Shown piece by piece: positions 51,602 to 63,505 of a DNA stretch of 64,000 nt. Source of the stretch: Pristionchus mayeri (taxonomy: Eukaryota; Nematoda; Chromadorea; Rhabditida; Neodiplogasteridae); assembly GCA_036245805.1 (NCBI GenBank), contig BTRK01000005.1, positions 31,353,469-31,417,468 of the forward strand. Direction: 5' to 3'. The notes under the pieces were generated by a model that was not told the origin of the DNA, made no database searches, and saw nothing but the letters and a program-made list of their open reading frames with translations. How positions within the stretch are numbered: position 1 is the first letter of the stretch; the number at the start of each line of letters is the position of its first letter. Both the position numbers and the translations under genes were made by a program.

Positions 51602-53015
51602 CCTGTCCACTACTGCGGATTGTGTCCACTACTGCGGATTTTGTCCACTACTGCGGCCCCTGTCCACTACTGCGGTCCCTGTCCACTACTGCGGATTATG
51701 TCCACTACTGCGGCCCCTGTCCACTACTGCGGATTTTGTCCACTACTGCGGTCCCTGTCCGCTACTGCGGATTTTGTCCACTACTGCGGCCCCTGTCCAC
51801 TACTGCGGCCCCTGTCCACTACTGCGGTCCCTGTCCACTACTGCGGCCCCTGTCCACTACTGCGGTCCTTGTCCACTACTGCGGATTATGTCCACTACTG
51901 CGGCCCCTGTCCACTACTGCGGATTTTGTCCACTACTGCGGTCCCTGTCCGCTACTGCGGATTTTGTCCACTACTGCGGCCCCTGTCCACTACTGCGGCC
52001 CCTGTCCACTACTGCGGTCCCTGTCCACTACTGCGGCCCCTGTCCACTACTGCGGTCCCTGTCCACTACTGCGGATTATGTCCACTACTGCGGCCCCTGT
52101 CCACTACTGCGGATTTTGTCCACTACTGCGGATTATGTCCACTACTGCGGCCCCTGTCCACTACTGCGGATTGTGTCCACTACTGCGGATTGTGTCCACT
52201 ACTGCGGATTTTGTCCACTACTGCGGCCCCTGTCCACTACTGCGGTCCTGTCCACTACTGCGGATTGTGTCCACTACTGCGGATTTTGTCCACTACTGCG
52301 GTCCCTGTCCGCTACTGCGGATTTTGTCCACTACTGCGGCCCCTGTCCACTACTGCGGCCCCTGTCCACTACTGCGGCCCCTGTCCACTACTGCGGTCCC
52401 TGTCCGCTACTGCGGATTTTGTCCACTACAGCGGCCCCTGTCCACTACTGCGGTCCCTGTCCGCTACTGCGGATTTTGTCCACTACTGCGGCCCCTGTCC
52501 ACTACTGCGGCCCCTGTCTACTACTGCGGTCCCTGTCCACTACTGCGGCCCCTGTCCACTACTGCGGATTTTGTCCACTACTGCGGTCCCTGTCCGCTAC
52601 TGCGGATTTTGTCCACTACAGCGGCCCCTGTCCACTACTGCGGTCCCTGTCCGCTACTGCGGATTTTGTCCACTACTGCGGCCCCTGTCCACTACTGCGG
52701 CCCCTGTCTACTACTGCGGTCCCTGTCCACTACTGCGGTCCCTGTCCACTACTGCGGATTGTGTCCACTACTGCGGATTTTGCCCACTACTGCGGCCCCT
52801 GTCCACTACTGCGGTCCCTGTCCACTACTGCGGATTATGTCCACTACTGCGGTCCCTGTCCACTACTGCGGATTATGTCCACTACTGCGGCCCCTGTCCA
52901 CTACTGCGGATTTTGTCCACTACTGCGGTCCCTGTCCGCTACTGCGGATTTTGTCCACTACTGCGGCCCCTGTCCACTACTGCGGCCCCTGTCCACTACT
53001 GCGGTCCCTGTCCAC
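51602..53015 (+). repeat. 1,462-bp HOR, copy 2
   Basis: Partner of 50,140-51,553. A third copy at about 53,610-54,830 repeats TCCTTG (53,784), TCCTGTCCA (54,155) and TTTTGCCCA (54,696) at +1,918 bp. Confidence 0.82.
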
Positions 53016-54830
53016 TACTGCGGCCCCTGTCCACTACTGCGGTCCTTGTCCACTACTGCGGATTATGTCCACTACTGCGGCCCCTGTCCACTACTGCGGA
53101 TTTTGTCCACTACTGCGGTCCCTGTCCGCTACTGCGGATTATGTCCACTACTGCGGCCCCTGTCCACTACTGCGGATTTTGTCCACTACTGCGGTCCCTG
53201 TCCGCTACTGCGGATTTTGTCCACTACTGCGGCCCCTGTCCACTACTGCGGCCCCTGTCTACTACTGCGGTCCCTGTCCACTACTGCGGCCCCTGTCCAC
53301 TACTGCGGATTTTGTCCACTACTGCGGTCCCTGTCCGCTACTGCGGATTTTGTCCACTACAGCGGCCCCTGTCCACTACTGCGGTCCCTGTCCGCTACTG
53401 CGGATTTTGTCCACTACTGCGGCCCCTGTCCACTACTGCGGCCCCTGTCTACTACTGCGGTCCCTGTCCACTACTGCGGTCCCTGTCCACTACTGCGGAT
53501 TGTGTCCACTACTGCGGATTTTGCCCACTACTGCGGCCCCTGTCCACTACTGCGGTCCCTGTCCACTACTGCGGATTATGTCCACTACTGCGGTCCCTGT
53601 CCACTACTGCGGATTATGTCCACTACTGCGGCCCCTGTCCACTACTGCGGATTTTGTCCACTACTGCGGTCCCTGTCCGCTACTGCGGATTTTGTCCACT
53701 ACTGCGGCCCCTGTCCACTACTGCGGCCCCTGTCCACTACTGCGGTCCCTGTCCACTACTGCGGCCCCTGTCCACTACTGCGGTCCTTGTCCACTACTGC
53801 GGATTATGTCCACTACTGCGGCCCCTGTCCACTACTGCGGATTTTGTCCACTACTGCGGTCCCTGTCCGCTACTGCGGATTTTGTCTACTACTGCGGCCC
53901 CTGTCCACTACTGCGGCCCCTGTCCACTACTGCGGTCCCTGTCCACTACTGCGGCCCCTGTCCACTACTGCGGTCCCTGTCCACTACTGCGGATTATGTC
54001 CACTACTGCGGCCCCTGTCCACTACTGCGGATTTTGTCCACTACTGCGGATTATGTCCACTACTGCGGCCACTGTCCACTACTGCGGATTGTGTCCACTA
54101 CTGCGGATTGTGTCCACTACTGCGGATTTTGTCCACTACTGCGGCCCCTGTCCACTACTGCGGTCCTGTCCACTACTGCGGATTGTGTCCACTACTGCGG
54201 ATTTTGTCCACTACTGCGGTCCCTGTCCGCTACTGCGGATTTTGTCCACTACTGCGGCCCCTGTCCACTACTGCGGCCCCTGTCCACTACTGCGGCCCCT
54301 GTCCACTACTGCGGTCCCTGTCCGCTACTGCGGATTTTGTCCACTACAGCGGCCCCTGTCCACTACTGCGGTCCCTGTCCGCTACTGCGGATTTTGTCCA
54401 CTACTGCGGCCCCTGTCCACTACTGCGGCCCCTGTCTACTACTGCGGTCCCTGTCCACTACTGCGGCCCCTGTCCACTACTGCGGATTTTGTCCACTACT
54501 GCGGTCCCTGTCCGCTACTGCGGATTTTGTCCACTACAGCGGCCCCTGTCCACTACTGCGGTCCCTGTCCGCTACTGCGGATTTTGTCCACTACTGCGGC
54601 CCCTGTCCACTACTGCGGCCCCTGTCTACTACTGCGGTCCCTGTCCACTACTGCGGTCCCTGTCCACTACTGCGGATTGTGTCCACTACTGCGGATTTTG
54701 CCCACTACTGCGGCCCCTGTCCACTACTGCGGTCCCTGTCCACTACTGCGGATTATGTCCACTACTGCGGTCCCTGTCCACTACTGCGGATTATGTCCAC
54801 TACTGCGGCCCCTGTCCACTACTGCGGATT

Positions 54831-57800
54831 TTGTTCACTACTGCGGATTTTGTCCACTACTGCGGCCCCTGTCCACTACTGCGGTCCCTGTCCACTACTG
54901 CGGATTATGTCCACTACTGCGGCCCCTGTCCACTACTGCGGATTTTGTCCACTACTGCGGATTATGTCCACTACTGCGGCCCCTGTCCACTACTGCGGAT
55001 TGTGTCCACTACTGCGGATTATGTCCACTACTGCGGCCCCTGTCCACTACTGCGGATTGTGTCCACTACTGCGGATTTTGTCCACTACTGCGGCCCCTGT
55101 CCACTACTGCGGCCCCTGTCGACTACTGCGGTCCCTGTCCACTACTGCGGCCCCTGTCCACTACTGCGGCCCCTGTCCACTACTGCGGTCCCTGTCCACT
55201 ACTGCGGATTGTGTCCACTACTGCGAATTTTGTCCACTACTGCGGCCCCTGTCCACTACTGCGGTCCCTGTCCACTACTGCGGATTATGTCCACTACTGC
55301 GGCCCCTGTCCACTACTGCGGATTTTGTCCACTACTGCGGTCCCTGTCCGCTACTGCGGATTTTGTCCACTACTGCGGCCCCTGTCCACTACTGCGGCCC
55401 CTGTCCACTACTGCGGTCCCTGTCCACTACTGCGGCCCCTGTCCACTACTGCGGTCCTTGTCCACTACTGCGGATTATGTCCACTACTGCGGCCCCTGTC
55501 CACTACTGCGGATTTTGTCCACTACTGCGGATTATGTCCACTACTGCGGCCCCTGTCCACTACTGCGGATTGTGTCCACTACTGCGGATTGTGTCCACTA
55601 CTGCGGATTTTGTCCACTACTGCGGCCCCTGTCCACTACTGCGGTCCTGTCCACTACTGCGGATTGTGTCCACTACTGCGGATTTTGTCCACTACTGCGG
55701 TCCCTGTCCGCTACTGCGGATTTTGTCCACTACTGCGGCCCCTGTCCACTACTGCGGCCCCTGTCCACTACTGCGGCCCCTGTCCACTACTGCGGTCCCT
55801 GTCCGCTACTGCGGATTTTGTCCACTACAGCGGCCCCTGTCCACTACTGCGGCCCCTGTCTACTACTGCGGTCCCTGTCCACTACTGCGGCCCCTGTCCA
55901 CTACTGCGGCCCCTGTCCACTACTGCGGCCCCTGTCCACTACTGCGGATTGTGTCCACTACTGCGCATTTTGTCCACTACTGCGGCCCCTGTCCACTACT
56001 GCGGCCCCTGTCCACTACTGCGGCCCCTGTCCACTACTGCGGTCCCTGTCCACTACTGCGGATTGTGTCCACTACTGCGGATTATGTCCACTACTGCGGC
56101 CCCTGTCCACTACTGCGGCCCCTGTCGACTACTGCGGTCCCTGTCCACTACTACGGCCCCTGTCCACTACTGCGGCCCCTGTCCACTACTGCGGCCCCTG
56201 TCCACTACTGCGGCCCCTGTCCACTACTGCGGCCCCTGTCTACTACTGCGGTCCCTGTCCACTACTGCGGCCCCTGTCCACTACTGCGGCCCCTGTCCAC
56301 TACTGCGGATTGTGTCCACTACTGCGGATTTTGTCCACTACTGCGGATTTTGTCCACTACTGCGGCCCCTGTCCACTACTGCGGCCCCTGTCCACTACTG
56401 CGGCCCCTGTCCACTACTGCGGTCCCTGTCCACTACTGCGGATTGTGTCCACTACTGCGGATTTTGTCCACTACTGCGGTCCTTGTCCACTACTGCGGAT
56501 TATGTCCACTACTGCGGCCCCTGTCCACTACTGCGGATTGTGTCCACTACTGCGGCCCCTGTCCACTACTGCGGCCCCTGTCGACTACTGCGGTCCCTGT
56601 CCACTACTACGGCCCCTGTCCACTACTGCGGCCCCTGTCCACTACTGCGGCCCCTGTCCACTACTGCGGCCCCTGTCCACTACTGCGGTCCCTGTCCACT
56701 ACTGCGGATTTTGTCCACTACTGCGGATTTTGTCCACTACTGCGGCCCCTGTCCACTACTGCGGTCCCTGTCCACTACTGCGGATTATGTCCACTACTGC
56801 GGCCCCTGTCCACTACTGCGGATTTTGTCCACTACTGCGGATTTTGTCCACTACTGCGGCCCCTGTCCACTACTGCGGTCCCTGTCCACTACTGCGGATT
56901 ATGTCCACTACTGCGGCCCCTGTCCACTACTGCGGATTGTGTCCACTACTGCGGATTTTGTCCACTACTGCGGCCCCTGTCCACTACTGCGGTCCCTGTC
57001 CACTACTGCGGATTATATCCACTACTGCGGCCCCTGTCCACTACTGCGGCCCCTGTCAACTACTGCGGTCCCTGTCCACTACTGCGGCCCCTGTCCACTA
57101 CTGCGGCCCCTGTCCACTACTGCGGATTGTGTCCACTACTGCGGATTTTGTCCACTACTGCGGCCCCTGTCCACTACTGCGGCCCCTGTCCACTACTGCG
57201 GCCCCTGTCCACTACTGCGGCCCCTGTCCACTACTGCGGTCCCTGTCCACTACTGCGGATTTTGTCCACTACTGCGGATTTTGTCCACTACTGCGGCCCC
57301 TGTCCACTACTGCGGTCCCTGTCCACTACTGCGGATTATGTCCACTACTGCGGCCCCTGTCCACTACTGCGGCCCCTGTCGACTACTGCGGTCCCTGTCC
57401 ACTACTACGGCCCCTGTCCACTACTGCGGCCCCTGTCCACTACTGCGGCCCCTGTCCACTACTGCGGATTGTGTCCACTACTGCGGATTGTGTCCACTAC
57501 TGCGGATTTTGTCCACTACTGCGGATTTTGTCCACTACTGCGGCCCCTGTCCACTACTGCGGTCCCTGTCCACTACTGCGGATTATGTCCACTACTGCGG
57601 CCCCTGTCCACTACTGCGGATTTTGTCCACTACTGCGGATTTTGTCCACTACTGCGGCCCCTGTCCACTACTGCGGTCCCTGTCCACTACTGCGGATTAT
57701 GTCCACTACTGCGGCCCCTGTCCACTACTGCGGATTGTGTCCACTACTGCGGATTTTGTCCACTACTGCGGCCCCTGTCCACTACTGCGGTCCCTGTCCA

Positions 57801-58353
57801 CTACTGCGGATTATATCCACTACTGCGGCCCCTGTCCACTACTGCGGCCCCTGTCAACTACTGCGGTCCCTGTCCACTACTGCGGCCCCTGTCCACTACT
57901 GCGGCCCCTGTCCACTACTGCGGATTGTGTCCACTACTGCGGATTTTGTCCACTACTGCGGCCCCTGTCCACTACTGCGGCCCCTGTCCACTACTGCGGC
58001 CCCTGTCCACTACTGCGGCCCCTGTCCACTACTGCGGTCCCTGTCCACTACTGCGGATTTTGTCCACTACTGCGGATTTTGTCCACTACTGCGGCCCCTG
58101 TCCACTACTGCGGTCCCTGTCCACTACTGCGGATTATGTCCACTACTGCGGCCCCTGTCCACTACTGCGGCCCCTGTCGACTACTGCGGTCCCTGTCCAC
58201 TACTACGGCCCCTGTCCACTACTGCGGCCCCTGTCCACTACTGCGGCCCCTGTCCACTACTGCGGATTGTGTCCACTACTGCGGATTTTGTCCACTACTG
58301 CGGATTTTGTCCACTACTACGGCCCCTGTCCACTACTGCGGCCCCTGTCCACT
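54831..58353 (+). repeat. Transition into zone 5
   Basis: No gene. Up to about 55,860 it still resembles zone 4 (GTCTAC, CTACAGCGG). From about 55,960 new variants appear: CTACTGCGCATTTT (about 55,965), CTACTACGG (about 56,149, 56,606, 57,405) and ATTATATCC (57,014 and 57,812, spacing 798 = 42 x 19). I did not see TTTTGCCCA after 54,696. Confidence 0.7.
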
Positions 58354-59977
58354 ACTGCGGCCCCTGTCCACTACTGCGGCCCCTGTCCACTACTGCGGTC
58401 CCTGTCCACTACTGCGGCCCCTGTCCACTACTGCGGTCCTTGTCCACTACTGCGGATTATGTCCACTACTGCGGCCCCTGTCCACTACTGCGGTCCCTGT
58501 CCACTACTGCGGATTTTGTCCACTACTGCGGATTTTGTCCACTACTGCGGCCCCTGTCCACTACTGCGGTCCCTGTCCACTACTGCGGATTATGTCCACT
58601 ACTGCGGCCCCTGTCCACTACTGCGGATTTTGTCCACTACTGCGGATTTTGTTCACTACTGCGGCCCCTGTCCACTACTGCGGTCCCTGTCCACTACTGC
58701 GGATTATGTCCACTACTGCGGCCCCTGTCCACTACTGCGGATTTTGTCCACTACTGCGGCCCCTGTCCACTACTGCGGATTGTGTCCACTACTGCGGATT
58801 TTGTCCACTACTGCGGCCCCTGTCCACTACTGCGGTCCCTGTCCACTACTGCGGATTATATCCACTACTGCGGCCCCTGTCCACTACTGCGGCCCCTGTC
58901 AACTACTGCGGTCCCTGTCCACTACTGCGGCCCCTGTCCACTACTGCGGCCCCTGTCCACTACTGCGGCCCCTGTCCACTACTGCGGATTGTGTCCACTA
59001 CTGCGGATTTTGTCCACTACTGCGGCCCCTGTCCACTACTGCGGCCCCTGTCCACTACTGCGGCCCCTGTCCACTACTGCGGCCCCTGTCCACTACTGCG
59101 GTCCCTGTCCACTACTGCGGATTTTGTCCACTACTGCGGATTTTGTCCACTACTGCGGCCCCTGTCCACTACTGCGGTCCCTGTCCACTACTGCGGATTA
59201 TGTCCACTACTGCGGCCCCTGTCCACTACTGCGGCCCCTGTCGACTACTGCGGTCCCTGTCCACTACTACGGCCCCTGTCCACTACTGCGGCCCCTGTCC
59301 ACTACTGCGGCCCCTGTCCACTACTGCGGATTGTGTCCACTACTGCGGATTTTGTCCACTACTGCGGCCCCTGTCCACTACTGCGGCCCCTGTCCACTAC
59401 TGCGGTCCCTGTCCACTACTGCGGCCCCTGTCCACTACTGCGGTCCTTGTCCACTACTGCGGATTATGTCCACTACTGCGGCCCCTGTCCACTACTGCGG
59501 ATTTTGTCCACTACTGCGGATTATGTCCACTACTGCGGCCCCTGTCCACTACTGCGGATTGTGTCCACTACTGCGGATTTTGTCCACTACTGCGGCCCCT
59601 GTCCACTACTGCGGTCCCTGTCCACTACTGCGGATTGTGTCCACTACTGCGGATTTTGTCCACTACTGCGGCCCCTGTCCACTACTGCGGTCCTGTCCAC
59701 TACTGCGGATTATGTCCACTACTGCGGCCCCTGTCCACTACAGCGGTCCCTGTCCGCTACTGCGGATTTTGTCCACTACTGCGGCCCCTGTCCACTACTG
59801 CGGTCCCTGTCCGATTTTGTCCACTACTGCGGCCCCTGTCCACTACTGCGGCCCCTGTCTACTACTGCGGTCCCTGTCCACTATTGCGGCCCCTGTCCAC
59901 TACTGCGGCCCCTGTCCACTACTGCGGCCCCTGTCCACTACTGCGGATTGTGTCCACTACTGCGGATTTTGTCCTCT
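58354..59977 (+). repeat. 1,624-bp tandem HOR, copy 1
   Basis: It is followed directly by copy 2 at 59,978-61,601. Markers at +1,624 bp are TCCTTG (58,437), ATATCC (58,857), CTACTACGG (59,267), TCCTGTCC (59,691), the truncated unit (59,811), CTATTGCGG (59,881) and GTCCTCTACTG (59,971). One visible difference is TTTTGTTCA at 58,647 against TTTTGTCCA in copy 2. Confidence 0.85.
59806..59823 (+). repeat. Truncated 10-bp unit
   Basis: TCCCTGTCCG runs straight into ATTTTGTCC, so the nine conserved bases CTACTGCGG are missing. The same deletion is found near 61,435 and 62,641, at HOR spacings, showing one event later amplified three times. Confidence 0.9.
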
Positions 59978-61601
59978 ACTGCGGCCCCTGTCCACTACTG
60001 CGGCCCCTGTCCACTACTGCGGTCCCTGTCCACTACTGCGGCCCCTGTCCACTACTGCGGTCCTTGTCCACTACTGCGGATTATGTCCACTACTGCGGCC
60101 CCTGTCCACTACTGCGGTCCCTGTCCACTACTGCGGATTTTGTCCACTACTGCGGATTTTGTCCACTACTGCGGCCCCTGTCCACTACTGCGGTCCCTGT
60201 CCACTACTGCGGATTATGTCCACTACTGCGGCCCCTGTCCACTACTGCGGATTTTGTCCACTACTGCGGATTTTGTCCACTACTGCGGCCCCTGTCCACT
60301 ACTGCGGTCCCTGTCCACTACTGCGGATTATGTCCACTACTGCGGCCCCTGTCCACTACTGCGGATTTTGTCCACTACTGCGGCCCCTGTCCACTACTGC
60401 GGATTGTGTCCACTACTGCGGATTTTGTCCACTACTGCGGCCCCTGTCCACTACTGCGGTCCCTGTCCACTACTGCGGATTATATCCACTACTGCGGCCC
60501 CTGTCCACTACTGCGGCCCCTGTCAACTACTGCGGTCCCTGTCCACTACTGCGGCCCCTGTCCACTACTGCGGCCCCTGTCCACTACTGCGGCCCCTGTC
60601 CACTACTGCGGATTGTGTCCACTACTGCGGATTTTGTCCACTACTGCGGCCCCTGTCCACTACTGCGGCCCCTGTCCACTACTGCGGCCCCTGTCCACTA
60701 CTGCGGCCCCTGTCCACTACTGCGGTCCCTGTCCACTACTGCGGATTTTGTCCACTACTGCGGATTTTGTCCACTACTGCGGCCCCTGTCCACTACTGCG
60801 GTCCCTGTCCACTACTGCGGATTATGTCCACTACTGCGGCCCCTGTCCACTACTGCGGCCCCTGTCGACTACTGCGGTCCCTGTCCACTACTACGGCCCC
60901 TGTCCACTACTGCGGCCCCTGTCCACTACTGCGGCCCCTGTCCACTACTGCGGATTGTGTCCACTACTGCGGATTTTGTCCACTACTGCGGCCCCTGTCC
61001 ACTACTGCGGCCCCTGTCCACTACTGCGGTCCCTGTCCACTACTGCGGCCCCTGTCCACTACTGCGGTCCTTGTCCACTACTGCGGATTATGTCCACTAC
61101 TGCGGCCCCTGTCCACTACTGCGGATTTTGTCCACTACTGCGGATTATGTCCACTACTGCGGCCCCTGTCCACTACTGCGGATTGTGTCCACTACTGCGG
61201 ATTTTGTCCACTACTGCGGCCCCTGTCCACTACTGCGGTCCCTGTCCACTACTGCGGATTGTGTCCACTACTGCGGATTTTGTCCACTACTGCGGCCCCT
61301 GTCCACTACTGCGGTCCTGTCCACTACTGCGGATTATGTCCACTACTGCGGCCCCTGTCCACTACAGCGGTCCCTGTCCGCTACTGCGGATTTTGTCCAC
61401 TACTGCGGCCCCTGTCCACTACTGCGGTCCCTGTCCGATTTTGTCCACTACTGCGGCCCCTGTCCACTACTGCGGCCCCTGTCTACTACTGCGGTCCCTG
61501 TCCACTATTGCGGCCCCTGTCCACTACTGCGGCCCCTGTCCACTACTGCGGCCCCTGTCCACTACTGCGGATTGTGTCCACTACTGCGGATTTTGTCCTC
61601 T
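59978..61601 (+). repeat. 1,624-bp tandem HOR, copy 2
   Basis: Matching markers lie at 60,061, 60,481, 60,891, 61,315, 61,435, 61,505 and 61,595. Its right part is duplicated again at +1,206 bp in 62.3-63.4 kb. Confidence 0.85.
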
Positions 61602-62349
61602 ACTGCGGCCCCTGTCCACTACTGCGGCCCCTGTCCACTACTGCGGCCCCTGTCCACTACTGCGGATTTTGTCCACTACTGCCGCCCCTGTCCACTACTG
61701 CGGATTTTGTCCACTACTGCGGATTATGTCCACTACTGCGGCCCCTGTCCACTACTGCGGATTGTGTCCACTACTGCGGATTTTGTCCACTACTGCGGCC
61801 CCTGTCCACTACTGCGGTCCCTGTCCACTACTGCGGATTGTGTCCACTACTGCGGATTTTGTCCACTACTGCGGCCCCTGTCCACTACTGCGGTCCCTGT
61901 CCACTACTGCGGATTATGTCCACTACTGCGGCCCCTGTCCACTACTGCGGCCCCTGTCGACTACTGCGGTCCCTGTCCACTACTACGGCCCCTGTCCACT
62001 ACTGCGGCCCCTGTCCACTACTGCGGCCCCTGTCCACTACTGCGGATTTTGTCCACTACTGCCGCCCCTGTCCACTACTGCGGATTTTGTCCACTACTGC
62101 GGCCCCTGTCCACTACTGCGGATTGTGTCCACTACTGCGGATTTTGTCCACTACTGCGGCCCCTGTCCACTACTGCGGCCCCTGTCCACTACTGCGGCCC
62201 CTGTCCACTACTGCGGTCCCTGTCCACTACTGCGGATTGTGTCCACTACTGCGGATTTTGTCCACTACTGCGGCCCCTGTCCACTACTGCGGCCCCTGTC
62301 CACTACTGCGGTCCCTGTCCACTACTGCGGCCCCTGTCCACTACTGCGG

Positions 62350-63437
62350 TCCTTGTCCACTACTGCGGATTATGTCCACTACTGCGGCCCCTGTCCACTA
62401 CTGCGGATTTTGTCCACTACTGCGGATTATGTCCACTACTGCGGCCCCTGTCCACTACTGCGGATTGTGTCCACTACTGCGGATTTTGTCCACTACTGCG
62501 GCCCCTGTCCACTACTGCGGTCCTGTCCACTACTGCGGATTATGTCCACTACTGCGGCCCCTGTCCACTACAGCGGTCCCTGTCCGCTACTGCGGATTTT
62601 GTCCACTACTGCGGCCCCTGTCCACTACTGCGGTCCCTGTCCGATTTTGTCCACTACTGCGGCCCCTGTCCACTACTGCGGCCCCTGTCTACTACTGCGG
62701 TCCCTGTCCACTATTGCGGCCCCTGTCCACTACTGCGGCCCCTGTCCACTACTGCGGCCCCTGTCCACTACTGCGGATTGTGTCCACTACTGCGGATTTT
62801 GTCCTCTACTGCGGCCCCTGTCCACTACTGCGGCCCCTGTCCACTACTGCGGCCCCTGTCCACTACTGCGGATTTTGTCCACTACTGCCGCCCCTGTCCA
62901 CTACTGCGGATTTTGTCCACTACTGCGGATTATGTCCACTACTGCGGCCCCTGTCCACTACTGCGGATTGTGTCCACTACTGCGGATTTTGTCCACTACT
63001 GCGGCCCCTGTCCACTACTGCGGTCCCTGTCCACTACTGCGGATTGTGTCCACTACTGCGGATTTTGTCCACTACTGCGGCCCCTGTCCACTACTGCGGT
63101 CCCTGTCCACTACTGCGGATTATGTCCACTACTGCGGCCCCTGTCCACTACTGCGGCCCCTGTCGACTACTGCGGTCCCTGTCCACTACTACGGCCCCTG
63201 TCCACTACTGCGGCCCCTGTCCACTACTGCGGCCCCTGTCCACTACTGCGGATTTTGTCCACTACTGCCGCCCCTGTCCACTACTGCGGATTTTGTCCAC
63301 TACTGCGGCCCCTGTCCACTACTGCGGATTGTGTCCACTACTGCGGATTTTGTCCACTACTGCGGCCCCTGTCCACTACTGCGGCCCCTGTCCACTACTG
63401 CGGCCCCTGTCCACTACTGCGGTCCCTGTCCACTACT
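62350..63437 (+). repeat. 1.1-1.2-kb duplicated block (partner about 61,068-62,231)
   Basis: The offset is 1,206 bp for TCCTGTCC (61,315 and 62,521), the truncated unit (61,435 and 62,641), CTATTGCGG (61,505 and 62,711) and the CTACTGCCGCCCC units (61,681 and 62,887; 62,061 and 63,267). For TCCTTG (61,068 and 62,350) the offset is 1,282. The 76-bp difference is a four-unit indel (TCCCT, ATTGT, ATTTT, CCCCT). Confidence 0.82.
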
Positions 63438-63485
63438 GCGGATTTTGTCCACTACTGCGGATTTTGTCCACTACTGCGGCCCCTG

Positions 63486-63505
63486 TCCACTACTGCGTCC
63501 ACTAC
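63486..63505 (+). repeat. Truncated 12-bp unit
   Basis: CTACTGCGTCCA (about 63,490-63,501) lacks seven bases including the whole core. I saw it once only, so it is younger than the last amplification or has not been spread. The rest of 63,438-64,000 is ordinary satellite with an ATTATATCC unit at 63,665 and a CTACTGCCG unit near 63,961. Confidence 0.85.
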
